Assembly (NCBI RefSeq): GCF_026342405.1
Contig: NZ_JAPEMU010000001.1
Coordinates: forward strand, 372,001-436,000
Direction of reading: 5' to 3'
Length of the DNA stretch: 64,000 nucleotides
Source: Kitasatospora sp. NBC_00240
GTDB lineage: Bacteria; Actinomycetota; Actinomycetes; Streptomycetales; Streptomycetaceae
Shown: positions 9,130 to 17,751 of the stretch, piece after piece
Numbering within the stretch: the first letter of the stretch is position 1
Layout of the letters: each line of letters opens with the position of its first letter
Translations under genes and position numbers: made by a program
The notes under the pieces: generated by a model
Databases searched by the model: none
What the model saw: only the letters and a program-made list of their open reading frames with translations
Told to the model about the DNA's origin: nothing

Positions 9130-10236
9130 TCAGGAGCGGCCCGGGCGCTCCCGCCGGCGCCGTTCCTCGGCGTCGAAGAGACGGGCCAACTCCTGGTTCG
9201 CCTCGTCGAGTTCGATCGGAGTGTCCTCGTCCGGACCGTCGCCCTGCTCGCGGAGCTGACGGTCCTGCTCCAGGACGGGCAGTTCCGGGTCGAAGTCGCT
9301 GGGGCGGGGGCCCTCGGGACCGTCCGGGCCGATCCGCATCAGCCGTTCGGTCCGGACCACCCGGAGCAGGCGGCCGACGACCCGCAGGTCGGAGCCGCGC
9401 TCCTGGTCGAGCCGGTCGGCGGCGCGGGCGTACTCGACCCGCTCGGCCGCGGAGAGCCCGCGACGGACCGGGTCCATCACCCGCAGGCCCAGGGCGAGGG
9501 AGTCCCGGGCGCCCTGCGGGGTGCTGGAGTCCGTGTGCGACTCCGGTGCCCACTGCCCGCCGATCCGCTCCGCGACCATGAACGCGGCCGGCAGCAGGAC
9601 CCCGCCGGGGTGCGAGCGGGCGGCCGATCGCGAGTCCCTGCGGACCGGGGCCGGCACCGTACCCGCCGCCCGGACCAGCGCCAGCAGTTCGGCCTTCAGG
9701 ATCGCCTCGGACATGCCGGTCGGCACGGTCGGGTCGATGACGAACCCGGCGGCCGGGTCGTGCGCCCGGACCGATCGGGCGGGCAGGACCGGGTCCGGAT
9801 CGGTGGAGCGGGGCGGCTCGGGGCCGTCCGGCCCGGTCCGGACGAACCGCTCGGCCCGCACCACCCGGTAGCGGGTGCCGAGGACGGTCATCTCGTCGGT
9901 CTTCTCCCGGTCCAGGTGCTCCGCCGCGCGCAGGCACTCCCGCTGCGCCGCCCGGTCGCCGTCCTGCTCGGCCCGGGCGGCCAGCCGCCGGAAGGCCATC
10001 GACATGTTCTCGCGGGAGCCCTGCGGCGTCATGCAGCCGAAACCGGCGTGCAGCTCCCATCCGCCCTGCTCGCGCTCGTGGGCCACGCCGAAGACCGGGT
10101 GTCCGGCCGACAGGACCTCGGGGTAGGGCTCCCTCGCCTGCCAGGCCGCCAGGTCCGCCAGGTCCGCGACCGGGGCCTGCGAGGCTCCCACCCTGATCGT
10201 CCGGTAGCCGGGAACGTCCTCGCCGTACTCAGTCAT
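9130..10236 (-). CDS. DUF5954 family protein
   Basis: 368-residue cytoplasmic protein of a streptomycete-specific uncharacterised family. It has two homologous halves: residues 1-150 and 180-330 share the pattern of a glycine-rich segment with GSRENM/GARDSL, an Arg-rich helix (AERVEYARAADRLDQER against QRECLRAAEHLDREK), a small strand (LGTRYRVVRAERFVR against VGRLLRVVRTERLMR) and GPDGPE. The C terminus is charged and probably helical. I start it at MTEYGEDVPG (10236); an in-frame ATG nine codons upstream is possible, with GGGAG between the two. It converges on the LodA-like gene; GGTGGCGG/CCGCCACC arms at about 9065-9105 could act as a shared terminator. Function unknown. Confidence 0.75.
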   Translation of the reverse strand: MTEYGEDVPGYRTIRVGASQAPVADLADLAAWQAREPYPEVLSAGHPVFGVAHEREQGGWELHAGFGCMTPQGSRENMSMAFRRLAARAEQDGDRAAQRECLRAAEHLDREKTDEMTVLGTRYRVVRAERFVRTGPDGPEPPRSTDPDPVLPARSVRAHDPAAGFVIDPTVPTGMSEAILKAELLALVRAAGTVPAPVRRDSRSAARSHPGGVLLPAAFMVAERIGGQWAPESHTDSSTPQGARDSLALGLRVMDPVRRGLSAAERVEYARAADRLDQERGSDLRVVGRLLRVVRTERLMRIGPDGPEGPRPSDFDPELPVLEQDRQLREQGDGPDEDTPIELDEANQELARLFDAEERRRRERPGRS

Positions 10237-10399
10237 GCATGCACAATGCTCCCGAGCGGTCACCCTCCGCAGCCGAATGGGCGAATTCAGGGCGCGCGCC
10301 GGCCGGCCCGCGCCGACCGGGGGCGGACCTGCGCGGGCCCGGCCCGCCCGGCGGGGGAGCTCGCCCCGTCGGCGGACGCCCCCAGCCCCCTCCGCCGCG

Positions 10400-11131
10400 C
10401 TACCGCTGCGCCGCCGTGGGCCCCGTACCGGTGGGCGCCCAGCCGTCGAGCCCGGCCGCGAGGAGGTTCGCCGCGCGGAGCACGTCGGCGGTGACCGCCG
10501 CGCGGACCTGCGCGGGCGTCCGGGTGCCGTCCAGGTGCGTGCGCAGCGCCCTGAACTGGATCGGCCAGAGGCCGAGCAGGGCGGTGGCCGCGATCTGCGG
10601 CTCCGGATCCTCCGGGCCGGCCCCGGCCCGTTCGGCGAGGGTTTCGGCCGCCGCGGCGACCAGCTGGTCCGTCATGTCGCGCTGATGGGCCCGCAGGGAC
10701 GGCGTGGCCAGGATCATCGCGCCGAACTGCCGCAGCCGGGCGGCGGCCCGGGCCGGGTCCTCGTGCTGCTCCAGCCAGGAGGTCAGTGCGCCGAGTTCGT
10801 CCTCGAGGACCGCCAGAGCCGCGTCGACGGGAGTGCGGTCCGGCCGCGCCAGCTCCGTACGCAGGGCGGCCATGGTCACCTCCGGCAGGTCGAGGACCAG
10901 CGATTCCTTGGTCGGGAAGTAGTTGAAGACGGTCTTCTCGGACACTCCGCAGGCGGCGGCGACCTCGGCGACGCGGACGGCTTCGAAACCCCGTTCCACG
11001 AACATCTCGGTGGCCGTGTCGGACAGTTGCTGGCGCATCAGGCGCTTCTTGCGTTCGCGCAGGCCCTCGGCCCGGCCGGCCGCGTCGTGGGCGGGGCGCC
11101 CGGCGGACCAGTCGACTGTGCGTGGGTTCAT
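10400..11131 (-). CDS. TetR family transcriptional regulator
   Basis: 243 residues with an N-terminal TetR helix-turn-helix (residues 28-75: TATEMFVERGFEAVRVAEVAAACGVSEKTVFNYFPTKESL split over helices 1-4) and a helical ligand-binding domain. It is transcribed away from the FAD monooxygenase at 11314, the classical arrangement for a repressor of a flavin-monooxygenase gene. Upstream of the start a -10-like TATCCT (11138-11143) sits six bases from ATG and no ribosome site is visible, suggesting a leaderless transcript. A near-perfect palindrome at 11181-11195 is a candidate operator for both genes. The ligand is unknown; a substrate of the monooxygenase is the simplest guess. Confidence 0.88.
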   Translation of the reverse strand: MNPRTVDWSAGRPAHDAAGRAEGLRERKKRLMRQQLSDTATEMFVERGFEAVRVAEVAAACGVSEKTVFNYFPTKESLVLDLPEVTMAALRTELARPDRTPVDAALAVLEDELGALTSWLEQHEDPARAAARLRQFGAMILATPSLRAHQRDMTDQLVAAAAETLAERAGAGPEDPEPQIAATALLGLWPIQFRALRTHLDGTRTPAQVRAAVTADVLRAANLLAAGLDGWAPTGTGPTAAQR

Positions 11132-11180
11132 GCCGCAAGGATAATCCAGCCCCTAGAACCTTTCTGCTACAGTACTTTTT

Positions 11181-11195
11181 TAGTGACAGTAACTA
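11181..11195. promoter_or_regulatory. Candidate TetR operator
   Basis: TAGTGAC-A-GTAACTA: seven-base arms with six of seven pairs matching, in the divergent TetR/monooxygenase spacer. ACAGTA also occurs as a direct repeat 17 bases apart (11169-11174 and 11186-11191). Position and symmetry suit a TetR dimer; binding is inferred. Confidence 0.5.
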
Positions 11196-11313
11196 TTGGG
11201 GGCGTACGGCCCGCCCGTCACACCCGCCTGCCACGCCTGCCACGCCTGCCACCGGCGGTCCCCGCCGATCCACGGCGGCCGCCACCACCGAAACAACGAC
11301 CCGGAGTCCCCTC

Positions 11314-12825
11314 ATGAAGAACCGCACCCCACGGATATCCGTCATCGGCGCCGGCCCGGGAGGCCTGCTGTGCGCCCGCGTCCTGCAGCGCCACGGCATC
11401 GAGGTCACCGTCCACGACGCCGACGCCTCCCCCACCGCGCGCGACGCCGGCGGCACCCTCGACCTGCACGCCGACACCGGCCAGATCGCCCTGGAGACGG
11501 CCGGACTCCTGGACGCGTTCCGAGCCGTCGCCCGCATCGAGGGCCAGGCGAAGCGCACCCTCGACCAGCACGGCACCGTGCTCGCCGAGTACCTCCCCGG
11601 CCCGGACGAGGACGCCGCGCCCGAGATCGACCGCGGGCAACTGCGCGAGCTGCTGGCCGGCCGGGTACGGCCCGGCACGGTGCGTTGGGGCCGCAAACTG
11701 GTGGGCGCGACCCCGCTCGGCGGCGGTGCCCACCGCCTCCGCTTCGCCGACGGCGCCACCGAGGAGACGGATCTCGTCATCGGGGCGGACGGCGCGTGGT
11801 CCCGGGTGCGGCCCCTGCTGACCGGCGCGGTGCCGGTGTACAGCGGCGTCTCGTTCCTCGACGTCCGCTTCGAGGACGTCGACACCCGACACCCCGAGAT
11901 CGCCGAACTCGTCGGCGACGGCCACATGTTCGCCAACGGCCGGAACGGCCGTGCCATCATCGGCCAGCGCAACAGCAACGGTGTCGTGCGGGGTCTCATC
12001 GGCCTGCGCACCGGGCTCGACTGGCACACCGAGGCCGGCGTGGACCTCACCGACACCGCCGCCGTACGGCGCCACCTGCTCCGGGAGTTCGACGGCTGGG
12101 CCGCCGAGTTGCTGCCCTTCATCACCGAGGCCGAGGCCTTCGGCAACCGGGCGCTGCACGCCCTGCCGGCCCCCCTCGCCTGGGAGCACACGGCCGGCGC
12201 GACCCTGCTCGGTGACGCCGCCCACCTGATGTCACCCTTCGGCGGGTACGGTATGAACCTCGCCCTGCTCGACGGCGCCGAGCTGGCCCGGGCGCTCGCC
12301 GAGGAAGCCGACGTCGACACCGCCGTCGCCCGCTACGAGTCGGTCATGCTGGGCCGCTCCGGCCCGCTCGCGGTGGGCGCGAACCAGGCGCTCGACGGCT
12401 TCTTCGCCGACTCCGAGCCGGACCCCGCGGACATCCCGGACCAGGCGGCCGCCGGGGAGAGGTACAAGCGGGCGGCCGCGGAGTACCGGCTCCGGCACGC
12501 CATGCCCACCCCGGGGGAGGCGTCGGCCGTCGGCGGCTGGACCGTCACCTTCCGCACGCCGGGCGGCACCAAGCGGGCCGAACTGATCCTCCACCCGGCC
12601 GGCGGCACCCGGGACGGCGAGCTGACCGGCACCCTGGACGGCCGCGCGATCGAGGCGGCCCGGGCCGGCGCGGACGGCGCGGAGGTCACCTTCACGGCCC
12701 GCCTGACCTCACCGTTCCCGATGACGGTCCGGTGCACCGCCGCGGTCACGGGCGATGCCATGAGCGGCACGATCGAGGCGGCGACGATGTCGCTCCCCTT
12801 CACGGCCACCCGGCAACGGGCCTGA
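11314..12825 (+). CDS. FAD-dependent monooxygenase (TetX-like) with C-terminal beta domain
   Basis: Class A flavoprotein hydroxylase, 503 residues. It shows the Rossmann motif GAGPGGLLCARVLQRHG (residue 8 on), the DG motif region VIGADGAWSRVRP (about 152-164) and the GD motif LLGDAAHLMSPFGGYGMN (about 298-315). TetX-type enzymes end near residue 390; here a further 110-residue beta-rich domain follows (GGWTVTFRTPGG to GDAMSGTIEAATMSLPFTATR). The same kind of small barrel is known at the ends of other actinobacterial enzymes. Start: ATG with GGAG seven bases upstream; nothing upstream resembles the family. Probable substrates are aromatic or polyketide compounds, possibly an antibiotic. Likely controlled by the divergent TetR protein. 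Confidence 0.88.
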   Translation: MKNRTPRISVIGAGPGGLLCARVLQRHGIEVTVHDADASPTARDAGGTLDLHADTGQIALETAGLLDAFRAVARIEGQAKRTLDQHGTVLAEYLPGPDEDAAPEIDRGQLRELLAGRVRPGTVRWGRKLVGATPLGGGAHRLRFADGATEETDLVIGADGAWSRVRPLLTGAVPVYSGVSFLDVRFEDVDTRHPEIAELVGDGHMFANGRNGRAIIGQRNSNGVVRGLIGLRTGLDWHTEAGVDLTDTAAVRRHLLREFDGWAAELLPFITEAEAFGNRALHALPAPLAWEHTAGATLLGDAAHLMSPFGGYGMNLALLDGAELARALAEEADVDTAVARYESVMLGRSGPLAVGANQALDGFFADSEPDPADIPDQAAAGERYKRAAAEYRLRHAMPTPGEASAVGGWTVTFRTPGGTKRAELILHPAGGTRDGELTGTLDGRAIEAARAGADGAEVTFTARLTSPFPMTVRCTAAVTGDAMSGTIEAATMSLPFTATRQRA

Positions 12826-12944
12826 GCACCCACGGCGCGCATCCGACTTCGCACGCCCCCAGCACGTACCCCGGCGCGCCCTCCACATCCGGCCACACCG
12901 GCCCGGGACGGGACGGGCACCGACCACGGAACGAAGGACACCCC

Positions 12945-13400
12945 GTGCACAGCCTCGACATCGTCAATCTGTTCTTCGCCGGGCTGCTCGCCGGCATCGA
13001 GTTCGTGGTCCGCTTCGGCGTGCGCGGCGCGCTGAACGTCCCCGACGGGTACGACCAGATACGGCTGCGGCAGGCGCTGGTCCGGAGGCTGCGGGTGCTG
13101 GTGCCGGCCGTGTACGGGCCGGCGCTGCTCAGCACGGTGGCGGCCGCCGTCGGGGGCCGGGCCGAGCCGGGCCTCACCCTGCGCTGCGCCGCTCTGGCCG
13201 CCCTGCTGGTCTTCACGGTGGTCACCTTCGCCGGCACGGTACCGATCAACAAGGCCCTGCTGGACTGGGCGCCCGGCGCCCCACCGCTCGACTGGCACGA
13301 CCGGATCCGGCGCTGGGAGCGGCTCGACACCGTCCGCGCCCTGGCGGCGGTCACGGCGTTCGCCCTGCTCCTTGCGGCCGTGGCCCGGCGGCTCGCTTGA
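12945..13400 (+). CDS. DUF1772 family membrane protein
   Basis: 151-residue integral membrane protein with four predicted hydrophobic segments (about residues 3-22, 48-67, 76-98, 128-147) and the family sequence TFAGTVPINKALLDW. It resembles anthrone-oxygenase-like DUF1772 proteins often found beside oxidoreductases. GTG start with AAGGA about seven bases upstream. It lies 119 bases downstream of the monooxygenase on the same strand and could be co-transcribed. A hairpin directly after the stop closes the unit. No experimentally fixed role. Confidence 0.75.
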   Translation: MHSLDIVNLFFAGLLAGIEFVVRFGVRGALNVPDGYDQIRLRQALVRRLRVLVPAVYGPALLSTVAAAVGGRAEPGLTLRCAALAALLVFTVVTFAGTVPINKALLDWAPGAPPLDWHDRIRRWERLDTVRALAAVTAFALLLAAVARRLA

Positions 13401-13420
13401 CCGGCTGACGGTGCTCGGCG

Positions 13421-13453
13421 GCCGCCACGGGTGCCGAGCCGCCCCGTGGCGGC
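13421..13453 (+). terminator. Hairpin terminator after the monooxygenase-DUF1772 unit
   Basis: Perfect 11-bp stem (GCCGCCACGGG / CCCGTGGCGGC) with an 11-base loop, 20 bases past the DUF1772 stop. There is no U tract, as is common in streptomycetes. Confidence 0.6.
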
Positions 13454-13580
13454 TTCCGGCCCTCCGGGAATCGCCCTCTGTACGTCGACGGTGACGGTGT
13501 GCTGACATGTACACGCCAAGTCCCGCCGCGCAGCACCACCCCCGCGGCCGGGGACTCCTGGACGATCGGAAGGAAAACCC

Positions 13581-14240
13581 ATGATCGTACGCATGCTCGC
13601 CACCGGCGGCGCCGCAGCCGCCCTGCTCGGCAGCTCCTTCACCGGACTGGACACCGGAGCGGGCTCCGGCTGGACCACCCCGCCCCCGCCGGACAAGATC
13701 GTCATCGACGTGGCGACCGTCAACGGCTCGGGCTGTCCGGCGGGGACGGCCGCCATCGCGGTCTCCCCCGACAGCACCGCCTTCACCGTCACGTACAGCG
13801 ACTACATGGCCCAGGTCGGCCTCGGCTCCAAGCCGACCGACTTCCGCAAGAACTGCCAGCTCAACCTGCGGGTGCACGTCCCGCAGGGCTTCACCTACGC
13901 GATCGCCTCCGCCGACTACCGCGGCTACGCGCACCTGGAAAAGGGCGCCGTCGGCATCCAGCAGGCGAACTACTACTTCCAGGGGTCGGCCCAGACCGCC
14001 TCGCGGAGCCACCGGTTCACCGGCGCGCTCGACGACAGCTGGCAGGCGACCGACACCGTCCCGGTCGCCGCGCTGGTCTGGGCGCCCTGCGGCGAGAGCC
14101 GGAACTTCAACATCAACACCGAACTGCGGGTCAACGCCGGCACCTCGGACCCGGCCAAGACCACCAGTTTCATGACGATGGACTCGACCGACAGCAGCAT
14201 CCGGACGACCTACCACCTCGCCTGGGAGTACTGCCCCTGA
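13581..14240 (+). CDS. Secreted DUF4360 protein
   Basis: 219 residues with a signal peptide (Ala/Gly-rich hydrophobic N terminus, probable cleavage around residue 25-30) and a DUF4360 domain over the rest. Four cysteines (in SGCPAGTA, KNCQLN, APCGES and the terminal EYCP) probably form two disulfides; the spacing is typical of the family. Beta-strand pattern throughout. AAGGA lies seven bases before ATG. Extracellular, function unknown; single-gene unit with a strong terminator behind it. Confidence 0.82.
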   Translation: MIVRMLATGGAAAALLGSSFTGLDTGAGSGWTTPPPPDKIVIDVATVNGSGCPAGTAAIAVSPDSTAFTVTYSDYMAQVGLGSKPTDFRKNCQLNLRVHVPQGFTYAIASADYRGYAHLEKGAVGIQQANYYFQGSAQTASRSHRFTGALDDSWQATDTVPVAALVWAPCGESRNFNINTELRVNAGTSDPAKTTSFMTMDSTDSSIRTTYHLAWEYCP

Positions 14241-14256
14241 CCCGGCAGGCCCAGGA

Positions 14257-14296
14257 GCAAGGTGCCCGGCCGCACACCCGCGGCCGGGCACCTTGC
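14257..14296 (+). terminator. Strong hairpin terminator after the DUF4360 gene
   Basis: Perfect 17-bp inverted repeat (GCAAGGTGCCCGGCCGC and its complement) around a six-base loop, 16 bases past the stop. It lies between converging genes and may serve both strands. Confidence 0.8.
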
Positions 14297-14366
14297 GTGA
14301 CCAAGGCGTCGTGACCACGACGTCGTGACCCGCACCGCGTGACCCGGACCGCGAGCCCCCGCCCCG

Positions 14367-15371
14367 TCAGGACGCCCAGCCGGCCAACGCACCGAGCACG
14401 GCCAGCAGCAGGCAGACCGCCGCGTTGAGCCTCCCGTACAGCGCGAGCACCGCCACGAACTCGCGGATCGTCGCGCTCGGCCGGTAGTACGGCGCGGTGT
14501 GCGCGCCCAGGACGTGGGCCGGCACCCCGGCCCGGCGGGCGGTGACCGCGGACCGGAAGACATGGAACGTGTTGGTGACCACCACGCAGCGGTACGGCGT
14601 CCCGTGCCGCTCCATCAGCACCTTGCTGAACTCCAGGTTCTCCTCCGTGCTGCGCGAACGGTCCTCCTGCTCGATCCGCTCCGCCGGGCACCCCAGCGCC
14701 ACCAGGTGGCCGGCCATCGCCTGCGCCTCCGGCACCCGCTCGTCACTGCCCTTGCCACCGGACACGATCACCGTCGGCGGCCGCCCACGGGCGGCCTGCG
14801 CCCGGTAGATGCCGTACGCCCGCTCCAGCCGGCCCGCCAGCAGCGGCGGCACCTGGTCGCCGTCGACCAGGCCGGCGCCCAGCACCAGCACGTAGTCGAC
14901 CTCCCGGCGCACCGTCAGCCGTCCGTAGAGGAACGCGTAGCCCAGCAAGCAGAGGAACAGGAAGCCCAGGTACCCCGCCACCAGCAGGGTGCCGCCCGCG
15001 ACGGCCCGCAGCGCACGCGAGTCGAAGTGCACCGCGGCCAGCAGCAGGGCGATCAGGACCAGGATCGCCAGCCCGGCCGTCAGCGAGAGCAGATTGGCCA
15101 GCCGGCCGCCCTCCTGCCGGACCATCGTGACCCCGTTGGCGACCAGGAAGACCGCCGACGCCACCAGGCCCAGCCCGGCCGCGGCCGGGATCACCACCAG
15201 CACCGCGTCCACCAGGCCGTCGGGGAGACGGGCGAGCTCGCCGAACAGGCCGGCCGCCAGGAAGAGCACCGACAGGCCCAGCAGCACCGCGTTGCCGAAC
15301 CGGCGCCGGTCGCGCCGCACACCGACGGCGAAGAGCAGCAGGAAGGCGACGGACAGCAGATAGGCGGGCAT
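14367..15371 (-). CDS. YdcF/SanA (DUF218) family membrane protein
   Basis: 334 residues. The N-terminal half has five or six hydrophobic segments (residues 1-165), then the cytoplasm- or periplasm-facing DUF218 domain: VDYVLVLGAGLVDGDQVPPLLAGRLERA, with VSGGKGSDE, EDRSRSTEENL and VVTNTFHVFRS as the signature motifs. A last hydrophobic helix ends the protein. DUF218 proteins (ElyC, SanA, YdcF) act in envelope integrity; the exact role is not settled. The start has no ribosome site but TAGGAT at 15379-15384 (minus strand) lies seven bases upstream, so the transcript is probably leaderless. Divergent from the kinase gene. Confidence 0.82.
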   Translation of the reverse strand: MPAYLLSVAFLLLFAVGVRRDRRRFGNAVLLGLSVLFLAAGLFGELARLPDGLVDAVLVVIPAAAGLGLVASAVFLVANGVTMVRQEGGRLANLLSLTAGLAILVLIALLLAAVHFDSRALRAVAGGTLLVAGYLGFLFLCLLGYAFLYGRLTVRREVDYVLVLGAGLVDGDQVPPLLAGRLERAYGIYRAQAARGRPPTVIVSGGKGSDERVPEAQAMAGHLVALGCPAERIEQEDRSRSTEENLEFSKVLMERHGTPYRCVVVTNTFHVFRSAVTARRAGVPAHVLGAHTAPYYRPSATIREFVAVLALYGRLNAAVCLLLAVLGALAGWAS

Positions 15372-15378
15372 GCGCAGG

Positions 15379-15384
15379 ATCCTA
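15379..15384 (-). promoter_or_regulatory. -10 element TAGGAT, leaderless start of the YdcF-family gene
   Basis: TAGGAT seven bases before the ATG, no Shine-Dalgarno sequence. The clear -35 is not visible. Confidence 0.5.
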
Positions 15385-15536
15385 CGGACGGGCCGGGCAC
15401 GGAGCCCCCGCGGCGGTCGGCGCGTCGCCCGCCGCCTGCCCCGGGCGCGGACCGTCGCGGCTCAGCGGGCCGGATCGCGGCCGCCCGGGCGGCCGCGACG
15501 GCGCCACCGTGGCGCACGGACGTCACTCCCGTCTCC

Positions 15537-15542
15537 TACGAT
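15537..15542 (+). promoter_or_regulatory. -10 element TACGAT, leaderless start of the kinase gene
   Basis: TACGAT followed by seven bases and ATG at 15550. This favours 15550 over the in-frame ATG at 15541, which overlaps the box itself. Confidence 0.5.
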
Positions 15543-15549
15543 GACCGTC

Positions 15550-17418
15550 ATGAACACTGGGGGGCCCGACACGCGGCTCATCGACGGCCGCTTCGAACTG
15601 CTGCAACGCCTCGGCGGCGGTGGCATGGGGCTGGTCTGGCGCGCCCGCGACAACGCGCTGCACCGCGAGGTCGCGCTCAAGGAGGTCCGCGCGCTCGACC
15701 CCGCGACGGAGGCCGCCGACCCGACGGCGGCCCGGGAGACCCGCGAGCGCGTGCTGCGCGAGGCGCGCGCCCTGGCCCGGCTGCAGCATCCCAACGTCGC
15801 GGTCATCCACCACATCGTGGACAGCGCCGAGCACGCCCACCCCTGGCTCGTGATGGAGCTGGTGACGGGCGGCAGCCTGGCCGACCGGCTGGCCCGGGGG
15901 CCGCTCGGCGTGCAGGAGGCGGCCAGGACCGGCCGCGGCGTGCTGGCCGCCCTGCGGGCCGCGCACGCCGCCGGCATCCAGCACCGGGACGTGAAGCCCG
16001 CCAACGTCCTGCTGCGCACCGACGGCACCCCGGTGCTCACCGACTTCGGCATCGCGGCGATGCACGACGCGACCGCGCTCACCGCGACGGGTTCGCTGAT
16101 CGGCTCCCCGGAGTACATCGCTCCCGAACGGATCCGCGGCGAGGAGGGCAACCCGGCCTCCGACCTCTGGTCGCTCGGGATGCTGCTCTACGTGGCGGTC
16201 GAGGGCCACCACCCGCTGCGCCGGGCCACCTCGCTGGCCACCCTCGCGGCCGTGCTGGACGAACCGCTGCCGCCGCCGGTCCACTCCGGGCAGCTGGGCG
16301 GGCTGCTCTCGGCGATGCTGGCCAGGAACCCCGCGCAGCGGCCGGACGCCGCGACGATCGACCGGATCCTCGCCGCGGCCGAGACCGCCACGCCGACCCC
16401 CGGCTCCCCGGTCGCGGGCTTCGGCGGCGCACCGGCCCCGGCCGAGACCCCGCAGTACTTCACCGGACCGCTCACCCCCGCGCACCCCCAGCCCGGCGGG
16501 CAGCCCGGTGGTGGGGCGTACCCCGCCCAGCCGTCGAACCCGTACTCCGGCGCCCCGGTGGCCGGCGCGCCCTACGACAGCGGACGGCACGACGTCCGCC
16601 CGTACAGCAGCGGCCCGTACGCCGCCCCGCCCTACGACAGCGGACCGACCGGCAACCACCCGTACGGGAACAGCCCTTACCCGGGCGGGCCGCACGACAT
16701 CCTGCCGGCGGGGCCGACCGGGCCCGGCCGGCCGCCGGCGCCCGCGCGCCGCCACCGCGGCGCGGTCGTGACCCTCTCGGTGGTCGCGGTCTGCCTGACC
16801 GGCCTGCTCGCCTGGACGTTGTGGCCGAACGGCACCGGGACCAACACCAAGTCCCTCGACAAGCCCCCGGCCACCACCGCCCCCGGCACCCCCGGCACCG
16901 ATGTCTCGCCCACCGGCGGCGGTTCCGACACCAGCGCCGCACCGACCGTCAAGCCCGCCGCCCCGCCCGCCGGCAAGCAGAACCTGCTCACCCCGGACGG
17001 CGTCCGCGCCACCATCGACGCGATCCGCCCGCTGATGTCCGGCACCAAGATCAAGCGGCTGGTCGTCTACCCCGAGTACGCCATCGCGGAGGCGCCCACC
17101 GCGTCGGACCCTTCCGTCTACGACCGGATCACCTACCGCGACGGCAGGACGACCCGCACCCCCGGCGCCACGCTCACCTCCCGCGACAAGCTGGCCGACC
17201 TGCAGCTCTACAACTGGGACATCCTGCCGGACCTGATCAAGAAGGCCGAGCAGACCCTGAACGTGGCCAACCCCACCAGCCGCTATCTGATCATCGGGCC
17301 GGAGATCATCGAGGAGAAGCCCTCGATCGCCGTCTACCTGTCCGACGACTACGGCGGCGGCTACCTCTCGACCGACGTCAAGGGCACCGTCATCCGCACC
17401 GTCCCGCGCGGGGCCTGA
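15550..17418 (+). CDS. Membrane Ser/Thr protein kinase (PknB-like)
   Basis: 622-residue Hanks-type kinase. The catalytic domain is residues 10-270: Gly loop RLGGGGMGLVW, invariant Lys44 (VALKEV), catalytic HRDVKPAN with Asp147, DFG with Asp165, and the activation segment TGSLIGSPEYIAPERI. A Pro/Gly/Tyr-rich juxtamembrane linker follows (290-400), rich in YDSG repeats. One transmembrane helix (about 405-425) leads to a 190-residue extracellular part with no PASTA repeats; its last 110 residues look like a folded sensor domain. The activation loop Ser/Thr cluster suggests autophosphorylation. Stands alone, divergent from YdcF. The signal sensed is unknown. Confidence 0.92.
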   Translation: MNTGGPDTRLIDGRFELLQRLGGGGMGLVWRARDNALHREVALKEVRALDPATEAADPTAARETRERVLREARALARLQHPNVAVIHHIVDSAEHAHPWLVMELVTGGSLADRLARGPLGVQEAARTGRGVLAALRAAHAAGIQHRDVKPANVLLRTDGTPVLTDFGIAAMHDATALTATGSLIGSPEYIAPERIRGEEGNPASDLWSLGMLLYVAVEGHHPLRRATSLATLAAVLDEPLPPPVHSGQLGGLLSAMLARNPAQRPDAATIDRILAAAETATPTPGSPVAGFGGAPAPAETPQYFTGPLTPAHPQPGGQPGGGAYPAQPSNPYSGAPVAGAPYDSGRHDVRPYSSGPYAAPPYDSGPTGNHPYGNSPYPGGPHDILPAGPTGPGRPPAPARRHRGAVVTLSVVAVCLTGLLAWTLWPNGTGTNTKSLDKPPATTAPGTPGTDVSPTGGGSDTSAAPTVKPAAPPAGKQNLLTPDGVRATIDAIRPLMSGTKIKRLVVYPEYAIAEAPTASDPSVYDRITYRDGRTTRTPGATLTSRDKLADLQLYNWDILPDLIKKAEQTLNVANPTSRYLIIGPEIIEEKPSIAVYLSDDYGGGYLSTDVKGTVIRTVPRGA

Positions 17419-17751
17419 CCCGCCCGAGCATCTCTCTCACCTGACGCACCGTCCTGACGACCCTTCGGCGGCGGGCGGCGCAGGGCACCGGGCGAGCACC
17501 ACCGGCGACCGGCCGTGCGCTCCGGCCGTGCGCTCCGGCCGAGCCGTGCGCCGTAGCACGCGCGGTGCACGCTGGGCGTCCGAAGGTCACATTCCGGTTG
17601 CGCACACACAATCTGCTCAACACCCCACCTGACCAGGGCCCCGGAGGGCTAGGCTCCGAGCTGCCGAGCGGACCGGTGCCGCCCGCGATTGCCATGGCAG
17701 GACGGCTGCTCGACCTCCGACGCGCAGCCCGGTTCCTCTGGGGGGACATCA
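17419..17751. other. Intergenic region before the TerD-fusion gene
   Basis: 333 bases without a gene. Contains a 13-bp direct repeat (GGCCGTGCGCTCC at 17511-17523 and 17524-17536, with a decayed third copy) and a -10-like TAGGCT at about 17650, some 100 bases before the start. Confidence 0.35.

Noticed and set aside
11314..12825. The FAD monooxygenase as LodB-type maturase of the LodA-like protein
   Set aside because: It has TetX-type motifs, its own divergent TetR regulator, and two genes separate it from the LodA-like gene.
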